Shown in pieces: positions 13,389 to 25,707 of a stretch of 64,000 nt of DNA. How positions within the stretch are numbered: the stretch's first letter is position 1; each line of letters starts with the position of its first letter. The translations under genes and the position numbers were made by a program. This DNA is from Selaginella tamariscina (taxonomy: Eukaryota > Streptophyta > Lycopodiopsida > Selaginellales > Selaginellaceae): assembly GCA_003024785.1 (NCBI GenBank), contig PUQB01000007.1, positions 660,001 through 724,000 of the forward strand, given 5' to 3'. Under the pieces are notes generated by a model. It did not search any database, had not been told where the DNA came from, and worked only from the letters and a program-made list of their open reading frames with translations.

Positions 13389-16300
13389 CCACACGAGAAT
13401 ATATATGAGATTGATTTATTGATTTTTCTTATTAATGTTTTTGTTTATTTCTCATAATAATTAAAAAACAAAATAATCCTATTTAATAAGAAAATTTCTA
13501 TCTAACATTTTCAGATTTAAAATGTTATTGGTAGGATGGACCTTTGAACTATTCAGATGCGTTACACTGTTAATTGTATGGATCATATTTTGATCTTTAA
13601 TTTTAAATTTAGAATTTTTTTTTTATAGATTTATTATATTATGTTTTGAATTTTATCTTATATTTTATTAATATTTATATGCACATAACACACTGAATTT
13701 AATTATTATATTAGCATATTATAAATTAATTTATAAATTTAAGATATGATTTTTCATTTTTAAACATAAATCTCATTATTAAAATTAAAAATAATTAAAC
13801 TTTATAAAATTACATGTTAAATTTGAAATTATAAGTCATTAATGTTGTAATGATTTTCTTGTTATTAAATCTTCTTCAAAATGAATTTATTATTATTTTT
13901 GTCTTTATTTATTTATTCCATCTTAAAATATATATAGAAACTTAGATCTTATATTAATAATAATGTATAAATATATAAAATTTTAAATATATATAAATAT
14001 TTATTTTAAAACCTTATCAAAATATTAACTTAAATATACACGAACAACTCAAAACTTAACTTAGTAATTATTCTAATTGTATATACCGTCAAAAACAGAC
14101 ACGTGTTGAATGTATATAGCTATGTGTAATCCACACATGTATGATATAGACACGTTCATATACACATGCTAGTATAGCAGTAGCACCACTGGCTCAGATC
14201 AGATCATGTAAACTTGAACAAAAGCTTACCACATATGCATGTGGGCGTGCCATATACATATATCACATATATACGTATGCTATATGTCTGTATGGGTATT
14301 TATATATTTGTATGGTGCAATCATGCATGGGAGACCGTATAACACATAATCCTGTACACATGATGTATGCAAGAACATATGAAGATAAATTAACTTATTA
14401 ATAAGAATATTAAAGGTAAGTATAAGGAAATAGGTGTGTAGTAACTACTCTTGAATAAAATAAAGTGAGTTTTTATGGTTTGTGCTTTGATTTTTCAATA
14501 CTTATTGTGTATATGTGTTAAACATAACAAGCATAACCATAACATGTTGAGTAAATTCGATAGAATGATTGTAACAATAGTTCACTAGTTAAATAATAAA
14601 AGTTGTAATTGCACCATGATAATATAAAAAAAAACTTTTAAGTTGAATTTTGAATTATTCCAATTAATACGAGTTAATGTTTTTATAAAGTTTATAAATA
14701 AATATTTATATATTCTTAAAAGATTTATATAATTCTTATTTATTTATGGTTCTTTTATTATTATTAATATAAGATCTTATATATTTTAGGATGGAATGAA
14801 TTGAAAATAAATAGATTAAGACAAAACAAAATAATAAAAGAAATTAAATAATACATCTAAATGTTATTTTAAAATTTAAGTTTATGAATTTTAATTTTAA
14901 AAAGGAGATTTATGATTGAAGATGAAAAATCAAAATGAAATTTATAAATTTTAGTTTACGAATAAGCAATGTCATTAATATATAATTTGTAACATGCCAA
15001 ACATAATAATATAATATTTAAATTAAAAAATATTCAAAGGTGTACACAATGTAGTGTGCATATATAAAATATTAATTAATATAATATAAAATTTAAAACA
15101 TAGAAATAAAAATCATATAGTAAATATAAAAATACAATTTCTTTGGTGAAAATATTTACGAAATATACGTATGTATAACAAAACTGAAGTGTTAAGGGAC
15201 ATTCATAAATAATAACACCATTCTATGAATATCATTTAACTTTGGAAATATTAATAAAATTATTTTGTTTTTCTTATTATAAGACAATAATATTAATAAT
15301 ATATATGAGAAAATCCAATATATCAATCTTGTATAGATTTTCATATTATATATATACATATATATATTTATCAAGACACAAATACATATCTTATGTGATA
15401 TAAGTCTCTAACATTGTTTAAATGTAGCAAATAAATGAAAATAATATTTTCTACACATTTGATACACGTTATAGATCTTAAATAATTAACTACAATTTAA
15501 CTAATTTAATATAATTAATTAATATTAGCACATTTGTTTTTTAAAATATATATATATATTTATTAATTTTGTTAATGTGTGTATGTGTGGTATATATAAT
15601 ATATTATGTATTTTGCATATTATGATTCACTACAATACATGTAATGTAATTAACTATCTTATAAATAATTTTTACTTTTAAATTCATATAACAAAAATGA
15701 ATTTAAAAGAAAACTAAATCATCTTGAAATTTCCTTAAATTTAAAATAAAATCTTATATAATAAGTTTTTTTAGTGTTTGCGATTGTCATCACCCATTTC
15801 TTATGTGGCCCATCCTAGCCACTAGATTGATTAAGCATGGGTCATGCATGATTATAATGACATACATAACATATATCTTAAAATTAATCTTAAACATGTA
15901 TGTCATCAACAATTATTTAATCTTATCCAATATTAAATTTTATAACAACAGTTTTAAATTCCATCTTTTAGTTATTAAATTCTATATAATGATATAATAA
16001 TTATTTTAAATTTTATTTATTTAAACTCAGTGTAATAGTTATCTTAAATTTCATTTATGGTTATTCTAAATTTAATTTAATAGTTATTTTAAACTTATGA
16101 AGTTAAGGTGAATTAAGAATCCAATTTATGAATAAACTCACTAGGTTAAAGATTCATAATTAATAGTAAATTTAATATTATAAATTTAATTTCATTAACT
16201 ATTTTTTTTCTTCTGAAAATGTATAAAATTATTAATTATATAAATAAAGTAATAAGTATTAATTAAGAAACACCTTTACAAATTGTGTAAATCCATGTAA

Positions 16301-17740
16301 AATAAATTGTGATTGACTTTAATATTTATTGAATTTGTAATATGAATCGTTTTTCATTTTTTATTTAAGAAATGAAATCATTATCCCTCATTAACTGCTT
16401 ACGCATTCTCATATTATAAATCAATCGCACATATATGTAAATCAATTAGATTTAATAACTCTAATTTAAAAAGCTTTCTACGTAATTTTTATGCAAGTGC
16501 AAGTTTTCACCTAAGCTTGCATGTTAGATTTGAAACATCTTATTAAAACTTCACTTAAATGTATTATACTTTTAACAAAAATTATTCTTTGTAGTATATA
16601 CAAATATATGATACAATTAACATAAACACAATTTGTTCTTTTCTAGGGCCAAGTATTCCCAACTACAGCACTTCGACTAACACATTCTCTCTCAATATAG
16701 TGAATATCATATTCTCTCTTAATCTAATGAATATCAAGAAGTCGATTTGTTGAACTAAATAAATTAGATTTGTTATTTAAATTAAAAAAGTCATTACACA
16801 TTAAAAAAAATCAATTTATAAATTATTAAGTTTACTAGAGAAGATATTAATGAACATAAGGAGTTGGTTAATGAATATAACTATTTATAAACTAGGGCCA
16901 AGATATGAACACGTAATTTTATGATGCTGAATGGTGATTAAATTTTGGTGATAAGGTTTTAAAAAGTATAAAAAATGGCATTGCATGTATTAAACCAACT
17001 AATTTCCTCTTAAAATTATAAGAGGAATTTTAATATTTAAGTAGTGATATAATCTTTATGTTGTGTTAAGTTGCTTCACAAAAACACATAGAGATTATTA
17101 TATGTGTATACTAACTCAAGGCTAACCAAATAAATAAGATTATATTATTTCAACTTAATAAGGTAAATGTGAAACTATAATAAATATATTTAATATAATT
17201 TCAAAATATAATGCTCATAGGAATTATGAATTTACATAGGGAGTAAAGCAGTGGAGATTAAAGAGGATGAAGAATGAAAATTTATTTTTTTTTGTTATGT
17301 TTCAATTAAATATGTAATTAATAAATTAAATTTTTTATTATATCAACTTTTGGACGGATATATCCTTGTTATGTGATAAGTATTATGTACGATGCATATT
17401 AATGACTCAACATTGTGTACACACATAGAGATACTTACCAAGATTAAATCTTTGTTTAAATTATTTTGACTCTACATATTTACCTGAAATAAATTACTAA
17501 GGTTAATTTTTTGAATTTAGGATAAGTCTCGTTAGGATATTTATCTAGAACCTATATACTAGATACTCTAGCCCGTTGACAAAATGCATAAAACCCAAAG
17601 GTTTTTTATTAAAAATAACTTTAAATTTATATTAATTCGCTATAGCCCTTTTGAAAAACACATACAACCCAAAACATTCTATTAAAAGTCTTTAACAAAA
17701 CGCAAATACAAAGGGAACAATTTTGCATGTGTATAAGTAG
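11100..17740. repeat. Gene-free AT-rich repeats
   Basis: No supported gene. 11190-12030 is a relative of 2045-2820. (AC)n runs at 13345-13386. 13390-14080 is a diverged direct copy of 23840-24530; both contain AATGTTATTGGTAGGATGG. 14090-14240 is an inverted copy of the repeat at 2305-2430 and 11350-11500. 14400-14560 resembles the 3' flank of the cysteine-rich peptide genes (AGGAAATAGGTGTGTAGTAAC), without the coding part. The rest is plain AT-rich DNA. Confidence 0.5.
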
Positions 17741-17747
17741 ATTAGCA

Positions 17748-17997
17748 ATGAAGAGGGGCTTGTTTGTTTTCTTCTTATTATTGACAATTTGTGAGTTTTC
17801 GGCAGCACAATGTCCTAATACGGATGACTTAGGATTATGCGGTGATTATTCCCACGATGACTTGTGCGGATTACTGCACAATGTGTCACCAAGGATTCAT
17901 AAACAATATTGCAACTTGCGTGGAATGTGATGATGGCCACTGCTCAAAGAAGTACAATTGCATTTGCTCGAATCCTTGCTACGCCTGTAATTTCTAA
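17748..17997 (+). pseudogene. Secreted cysteine-rich peptide gene, copy 1, frameshifted (CRP1)
   Basis: The open frame starts MKRGLFVFFLLLTICEFSAA, a textbook signal peptide (Lys-Arg, hydrophobic core, small residues before the cleavage site), followed by a Cys-rich mature part. Compared with copy 2 at 31306, an extra base lies at about 17846-17851 (GATTATTCCCACG against GATAATCCCACA). The frame as it stands therefore ends at 17930, while the alternative frame continues the family pattern (CVECDDGHC, CICSNPC) to a TAA at 17995-17997. The initiating Met is taken at 17748 because copy 3 shares MKRGLL there but not the upstream in-frame Met. The family is not one I recognise; secretion is inferred from the signal peptide. 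The 3' flank (AAATAAGGTGTGTA) is conserved in all copies. Confidence 0.6.
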
Positions 17998-17999
17998 CC

Positions 18000-20900
18000 C
18001 AAGGAAATAAGGTGTGTAATAACTACTTTGAATAAAATAAGGTGTGTTTTAATATGTATAAAAGTGTGTGTGTGTGTGTGTTTATTTGTATATATGAACA
18101 CACACGAAGCACAGATTCATAAAACTTATACACAGTTATGGGAAATATTATTGTGATTTTCTTGAAAGTTTATAATGTATATTTAATAATTGATTTTCTG
18201 AATGATAAATGAATTATTCCTTTTACTAAAAAGGGATGCAGCTATTATATTCTCCTTTTTAAAATTAATGAAATTTTTTCGAAAACGTAATTTAAAAAGT
18301 TTATTAATTAAATTAAAATTTATATAAAAAACTAAATTGATTCAATGTATATATTAAATTTAATTTTCAATATAATTAATTTTAAGGTAATATTAAATTG
18401 TGGCAATTATTAAAAAGATCATATTATAAATTTATTTATTTATTTTATATGTTTTCAAATTCTTGCTTTCATATTTTTTAAAAATAAATATGTATATATA
18501 CTTGAGTTATAATTCGCATAAATTTGATACGAATAGCTCTTTTATAAACATTTGTTATCTCAGACGTAAAAATAGAATAGCTAATTTTTTATTACAACTT
18601 GATAAAAAAAAGTTGCATAACCAACAAAGTTTATATATAAAAATATATAATTCATAAATACATGTATATAAGGTCAATCGAAATTAAATCATAAGGTGTG
18701 TGCGTGCTTGCGTGTGCGTGTGTGTATTTTGTTAAATTTACAGTCATAAATGAGATTGTTAACGATATCATGTAGACTCTGTTAAGTATGGCATGCATGT
18801 GGCTACACGTGGTACATACACACACATGAATACTAATATGCCTACAATTAAGCTATCACTTCAAAGATTTTAATTTTGATTAAATTTAGGGTAATTGCCC
18901 TAATGAGGGGGCCACCTAGGTTTTTCTTGTACTTTATGACATGTTATATTAATATGAAATATTTTACTTCTAGGGTTAGGGTTATTATATGGGATAGACT
19001 CTACGTATGGATCCTTATCATTATAAGCTCTTTCTCTCTTACACACACATGCACAAGCATATACAAAATGAAAATAATTTTTTTAAGAAATGTGAATTAA
19101 CGTTTTCATTATAACTAATTGTTCAATCTCTATACAAGACATAAACATTGTTATGTAGCTTTTAAAAAAGAAAGATATATATATATTTATATTAATATTT
19201 ATATCCATAAAATGCAAATAATGTCATTATTTATATAAATTTATATTAAAGATGTATAAGTTTTATACACTATTGGGATTGCTCAGTGTAAAGAGTACGT
19301 TACATTGTATATATCTTAATATATATCATGTGTATTTACATATTTTAGTATATACTTGATACGCATGTTTGTATATGTACATGTTTAAGTATTTTTATTG
19401 TGTGTATATATGCATAGTGATAATTAAATATATGGATTTAATATATACATTAGAACTCATTACATACATGTTTAAGTGTACTTTATACTTATGTGTTTAT
19501 ATGTATATGTTTATAGTTAAACAAGTGGATTTAATATAAATTCAAAACAATATATTGCAATACACATTGGTATATAATATATATTTAACTTGCATGTGTG
19601 TGCATAATCATTACATGTATATATGTGTGAATGAGGCTTTATATATGTGTGAATGGTTAACCATGGTGTTTGTGAGAAAAATGTTAATAATGTTGTGTGT
19701 GTGAGAGAGATACAAACAAGTGTATATGTGTGTGTGAGTGAGAGAGAAAAAAAGAATTACAAACAAGTGTAAATGTGTGCATATGTACACGTTTTAAAAT
19801 ATTTTTACAGATGTGTTTAATGTGGTGGAACTAATTAATTCAAATGCAAATTATTTCTTAAGGAGACATGGAATATTTAACACCATTAAAACTTAAGTGT
19901 TTGAGTCCTTAAACAAAAGTTATATTATGAATAAACAATTAATTTTAACATATGCCATACATTTTAAAAATTCTTCTTAGTTGTTTTTTTTTATAAAAAC
20001 CTTAATATAAGATTTATATTCAAAATTTAAATATAGCTATTTTAATTTCTTTTTGCTCTACAAAGTAATCCAACTCAAAAAATGTAATGTGACATGAAAC
20101 ATAATTAAAATTAAAGTAATTTAAAAGGAAAACCGTATATTGTACGGTGTGCCGTTAATGCCAAATTTTAACTTTGAATAGCTATACTAAATTTAAGTAA
20201 TTATCTTAATTAAGATTCCACGTAGGTGAATAAACTATGTATACATAAACTATAGTAGCATTGTTTTATTATTTTATTCTTTAAATGTAATACAATTAGT
20301 TTAGTATATATTGTTTATTAATTGATTAATATATTAAATTTATTTAATTGCCATCATTATACTAATATATTTTTGACTTTTTATTATTAATATCCATACA
20401 CACCCTATACGAATAAGAATAAGAAAATAAAAAAATATATATGGAACCTATCTCTATATATAGTTGATTTTTCTTATTTGAATATGTGACATACAAAAAA
20501 GTTTAGTTAAATTAACGAAAAGCTCTTCGTAATATTAAAAGTTATCAAAATCCATCCAAAACCTACACGCGGACACTATGCATGCGCATACCATATACAC
20601 GTAAATACATTACATACGTGTGTATGTATACATATTATTAGATATGTATAGTGTGGAACATAAAATAGTCTATTAAAAACTTTCCCGTCGACGAATAAAT
20701 AAAACCCAAAGGGTTTCTTAAATTTATTTATTAGAAATTAAATTTAGTATATTTAAACTGTAGAATATAAAGATTTTTTAAGAATATACAGATATTTATT
20801 TATAAATTTTTAAAAGAAATTATTTTAAATTCACCAAATCTCTTCAAAATCCAGCCTGAGTTTTTTGCCTTATTGAACTTTGTTAAATTTATAAAAGTTT

Positions 20901-21019
20901 AAGCTTTATAATCATGTTTATCTATTTGACTTTATAACGTTCGTATCATATTCGGATATAATATTCTCAGTACGTAAGTTTGCTCATAGATATGTTCAGA
21001 TACACATACGTGTACATTT

Positions 21020-21079
<60 letters not shown>

Positions 21080-21245
21080 CAGATACACGCATGTACACAC
21101 ATATGTATATAGATACATCTATTTAATCACTTTTAAATTTATTCAAATTAAAAAATGATATGCGGTGACAGCCAGCAGATGTTACCACATATGTAAAAAT
21201 ATAAATTTAGATGTGTTCCAATAATAATATAATCACTTAGATTTC
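18000..21245. repeat. Duplicated AT-rich flank of CRP1, no gene
   Basis: 18000-18800 and scattered parts up to about 20720 align with the 3' flank of CRP2 (31510-32660); examples are the AGGTCAATCG context at 18670 against 32468, and TTAGTATAT.TTGTTTATTAATT at 20300 against 32615. A compound (AT)n(GT)n microsatellite lies at 21020-21078. I see no gene. Confidence 0.5.
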
Positions 21246-21807
21246 TCAATTATATTTTCATGGTAAAATAACTTGCGGAACATCTTATAAACGTCGTACA
21301 TAGACACATGTATATACACACATACATACATATTTATACGTACGTACACAAATATATATATATAATATACATAAATACACACACACACATATGTGTGTGT
21401 GTGTGTGTGTGTGAAGAACTAACATGTGTCTAGAGAGAATCTATTTAACTTCTATCCATGCATAATTCAAATTATTTTACCTCTTGTTTTTCCAAGTGGA
21501 TGGATTGGATTATCTTCTTATTTTTATTTAAATTGGATTGAATTATCTTGTGATATTTATTTAAGTTGTCATTCTCTCTTGTCTCGCCTTTCACTTTGTA
21601 CAGATTATAAAATATTAAATATTATGCTTTAAAAACATAAAACACCCGTGTTAATTATTTTAAGAATTTTGATCATAAAAGTATGGCTAAATTTTTTTAT
21701 ATAGATGTTGTTAAATACAATATAATGCATAAATGTCAATGTGTTTATATCAATAAGATACCGAGGTGTTTAAATAACAAATTTAGTTATGACAAATATG
21801 AAAGCAA

Positions 21808-21900
21808 CATAATTGACCTTTATATTTATACATATTGTAAGGTAATATACGTATTTACCGTAGGTTACCTTACAATATATAAATATAAAGGTCAATTATG
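21808..21900. repeat. Long near-perfect palindrome (foldback)
   Basis: The left arm 21808-21845, starting CATAATTGACCTTTATATTT, is repeated inverted at 21865-21900 with only a 2-nt bulge, around a 19-nt loop. The equivalent place in the duplicate block (about 45175-45200) has only a short ACCTTTATATT stretch, so the foldback arose or was inserted after the duplication. It could be a very small foldback element, a break-repair inverted duplication, or a source of a hairpin RNA. Confidence 0.85.
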
Positions 21901-22094
21901 TATATAATATAGTATATTAGGCATATATGAAAGGCTTCTTAAATATATACATATGCATGTGTATATTGACATAAATATTCATAGACCCCGTTATAAACAT
22001 GAAGTGCCGATGGCATAATATGTACTATGTGAGTATTAAAAAAAAGAATTTATTTAACTAATCTTAATTCAACTCAAAAAACCATCATTTCTAT

Positions 22095-23793
22095 TCCTTA
22101 ACTTTCTTTTCCTTCTGCATTGCATAATAAAACAATTAGAAGCACGCTCATGAATTACCAGTAATTTATAATATATTACGTAAAATATATATATATATAT
22201 ATATTAAATTTGATAATAATTTAATAATATCAAATGTATTACCTTATCCTTCTTCTTTTCCTTCTCAACACCATCTTTATCCTTCTCGTTGAAAAGATGT
22301 ATGCCTATATGTATTATATATTTTAAGTAGATATATATACATATTTTATAAACTATGTGAGTATATTACGTAAAATAAATATTAAATTTCATAATAGCAA
22401 ATATTTTTAGTATATACCTCCTTATCCTTCTTCTTTCCTTCTCACCACCATCTTCATCCTTACACACATATGTACATGTACATATATATACATATTTTTA
22501 AATACAAACATAAGTGTATGTATGTATGTATGTATATAACACGTGTGTGTATATAATTTAGGTTGTTACCTTCTTCTCCTTCTTTTCGTCGCCTTCTTCA
22601 AAATGATTATCTTTCTTCTCCTTCTTTTCACCATCTTTATCCTTCTCTTTCTGAAAAGATGTTTACACACATGTATACATGTACATATACATAATTTTTA
22701 AATACAAACATGTGTGTGTGTTGTGTCTCTCTCTATATGTATATAACACGTGTGTGTCTATATTTTTAAGTACATATGTATGTTTACCTTCTTTTCGTCG
22801 CCTTCTTCAGAATGCTTATTTTTCTCCTTCTTTTCTTTCTTCTCTTTGTTTGTCCTGTAATATATACATAAATAATAATATGATATTTATATAGAGAGAA
22901 ATATTTATTAACTCCTGTATACATAATCATATTTATAATTTATATATATATATATATATGCGCTACATTATCTCCTCATTGACAATATTGTAAGTTTCAT
23001 ATACATATAAACACACACACACACACATGTGTGTGTGTGTTACTTAAGTGTGTGCATGTACATGCATACTACCTAAGGATAATATTATATATATTGTGTG
23101 TATGTTCTTTTATTATATAGGTTTACCTTTTTTTATTTTCTCTCCTCTTTCTCGTCTCCTTCGTCTCCTTCATACTTAATTTAAATACTTTAAAAAATAA
23201 AATAAAATTGCATACATATGGAATACACTTACACACACATACACATACATATATACATATATACACATTTGAATGCATTACCTTCTTTTCATTCTTGTTC
23301 ATCATCTCCATTTTTGTCTTTCTTTTCCTTCAAAAATAATGAACTATTAAAATGTATTCACGCACATATACGCTCACATATACATACACATATGCGTATA
23401 TGTGTACATATTTTATACCTTCTTTTCCTTGTTATTCTTATTCTACACACATGATATATATACACTCACATTATAAAATTTATTTATATACATTTACATT
23501 TATATCAATTTACATAAATATATATAAATTATATATATACCTTCTTATCATCCTTGTCTTTCTTCTTGTCCTTCTCTACATCCTCGTGCGATTTATCCTT
23601 CTATATGTTATATATCATGATTCACGTTAATTATTTATAATTTTAGTGAGATTTATAAAATATAATATATTTACACACACACAAACACGAGAAAAAAGGA
23701 TATGTACATATAAATTAATTACTTATAGACCTTCTCATCATCCTTGTGCTTTTTCTTTACATCCTAGCTTAGGTTTCCTCTTTCAAGTGATCC
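22095..23793 (-). pseudogene. Modular Lys/Glu-rich (KED-like) gene, decayed copy 1
   Basis: This is a paralogue of the gene at 45424-47308. Recognisable minus-strand exons include a first exon ending at about 23730 (MDHLKEE, then an in-frame stop), 23541-23600 (intact KDKSHEDVEKDKKKDKDDKK, 20 residues), a shortened exon at about 23419-23442, one at about 23281-23329 with a stop, 23123-23185, about 22792-22850, a 27-residue exon at about 22575-22655 (KEKDKDGEKKEKKDN...), about 22420-22460, about 22245-22300, and a last exon near 22095-22120 ending KEKKVKE-stop. Besides the stop in exon 1, the acceptor at about 22302 has changed from TTTTCAG to TTTTCAAC, and some exons are out of frame. It is probably a pseudogene; its family is discussed under the other copy. 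Confidence 0.65.
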
Positions 23794-23899
23794 ATGTTAA
23801 ATACTATCTGTAAAATTCACAAACATAATTATATATATATATGAGAATTCATATGAGATTGGTTTATTTCTTATATATAATGTTTTTATTATTTTCTCA

Positions 23900-25275
23900 T
23901 AATAATAAAAAATATATTAAAATAATCCTATTTAATAAGAAATTTCTATCTATCAAACTTAAAATGTTATTGGTAGGATGGGCTTATGAACTATTCAGAG
24001 ATGCATTACTCGTAATAGTATATTTTAATTGTATGGATCATGTTTTAAACTTATTTAAATAACACATTGAATTAAATAGCCTATTAGTATATTAAAATTA
24101 TATACTAAAATCTAATTGTTTATTTCTAAATTTACAATGTGGTTTTTCATCTTCAAACATAATTTTCATTATTTAAATTAAAAAATTATTAAAATTTATA
24201 ATTTACATGTTAAATTTAAAATTATAAGTCATACTGTTGCAATGATTTTTCTGATTTTTCATCTTTAAATATAAAACTCATTATAAATTTACATGTTAAG
24301 TTTGAAATTATAAATCATAATGTTGTAATGCTTCGTAATGAATTTATTATTATTTTTCTGTCCTTATTTATCTATTCCATCGTATATAACAATTTAAATT
24401 TTATATTACTACTACTAAAAAAACAATAATTAAAGTAACCTGGTAAATATATAATTTAAAAAAATAATATAAAAATTTATTTTAAAACCTTATCAAAATA
24501 TTAACCTAAATACATACAAACCAGCTCCAAACTTAAGTTAAAGGTTTTTTATATTGTCTCCGTGCAACTATAACTCTATATTACTTAACTCAGTCGTTCT
24601 TATTTGAATTTGCTTAATTATTTATGCTTGTTACGGGTAGACTCCCCTCCATGTGGTTATTTTCAGATAACGAGCCTAACGGGCATATATTAGTGCGGTA
24701 ATAATAAATAAATATGTATTACTTATAATTTTATTATATTTTAAGTTTTAAATTCTTAATTTATTATTTATTAATTTAAATTTTATACTAAGTTAAATGA
24801 CATGTTAGGCTTGGAAAAGGGTTTCTAAATGGGAGATCTGATAATGAAACTGACCACGTGGGGTGTGGGATAACGAAAACTAGAAGAAGAAATAATTAAT
24901 TTACTTAGTACACACGAATTATATAATAGAAAGTTTTGGTTATATGCAGTAAATTTAGAGTTAATTTTTGGCATTTGTCAATGCCTTAAAGTTGAAAAGA
25001 TTTTAAATATTGGACATATATAATATATATTTTATTGTTTATCTAAGATAAATATGTCAATTATTAGACTTATCTTAGATTTGTAGCTCAGTCTTACCTT
25101 TAATATTTTAATTCTAATCAATAAGTTAATCTTCATAAGTATCTCTCTATGTCTATACACAATACTAAGTATATGCGTGTGTGCCTATACATATGTTCTT
25201 GCATACACCATGTGTGCAGGTTTGTATGTTATATGACATGCCATGATTAATTGCACCATACAAATATATACATAC
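23900..25275. repeat. Gene-free AT-rich segment
   Basis: 23840-24530 is a diverged copy of 13390-14080, and 25100-25270 resembles 2045-2250. One less AT-rich patch (24590-24690, containing TTACGGGTAGACTCCCCTCC) has no recognisable identity. No gene is supported. Confidence 0.45.
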
Positions 25276-25579
25276 ATATACATATATGTGTGATATATGT
25301 ATATGAGTGACATACTCACACTGGTGTGAAGCTTTTTATTCAAGTTTACATTATTTGAGACTGCACAAGTACCAGTACGTGTATATGAACGTGAGTACAT
25401 GTGTATACTTCAAATACGTGACTACGTGTATATACTTCAAAACTATAATGATAGTAATAATTTCCACTAAGAGGAAATGCAAATATTTCACTGTGTTGTA
25501 CTTCGTAAGTAAAGTGTTTATTATATTAGTACAGACACACTTGTCTGTAATATACAGGGGTGTCATATGTGTATGTATA

Positions 25580-25707
25580 TTTGCACGGACAATGGATCTA
25601 AAACTTGGAATTTTTGAATAGGCTCATATTTATACAAGGACACAATGCTAATCGTGCTGTATTTAGATGCCACAAATGCATGCATCGTATCCATTAAGGA
25701 TATTACA
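25580..25707 (-). repeat. 3' LTR of G2
   Basis: It starts TGTAATATCC on the minus strand immediately after the polypurine tract and matches 29480-29594. The outer limit is approximate. Confidence 0.5.

Larger units (their letters stand above)
21245..23900 (-). repeat. Segmental duplication block, copy 1 (direct copy at 44615-47400)
   Basis: From AAATAACTTGCGGAACATC (21270; also at 44630) through the TGGATGGATTGGATTATC motif (21500; 44800) and the whole Lys/Glu-rich exon array to the first exon, this block matches 44615-47400 in the same orientation. The two blocks differ by local insertions: the palindrome at 21808-21900 is found only here, and a telomere-like tract only in the other copy. 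Confidence 0.8.

Noticed and set aside
16640-16760. Possible copia RNase H relic (minus strand reads DIHYIERE twice)
   Set aside because: Only two short imperfect repeats resemble the motif; no flanking pol sequence supports it.
23123-23311. Minus-strand frame beginning MEMMNKNEKK read as an independent small protein
   Set aside because: It joins two degenerate exons of KED-like copy 1 through a CA-repeat intron.
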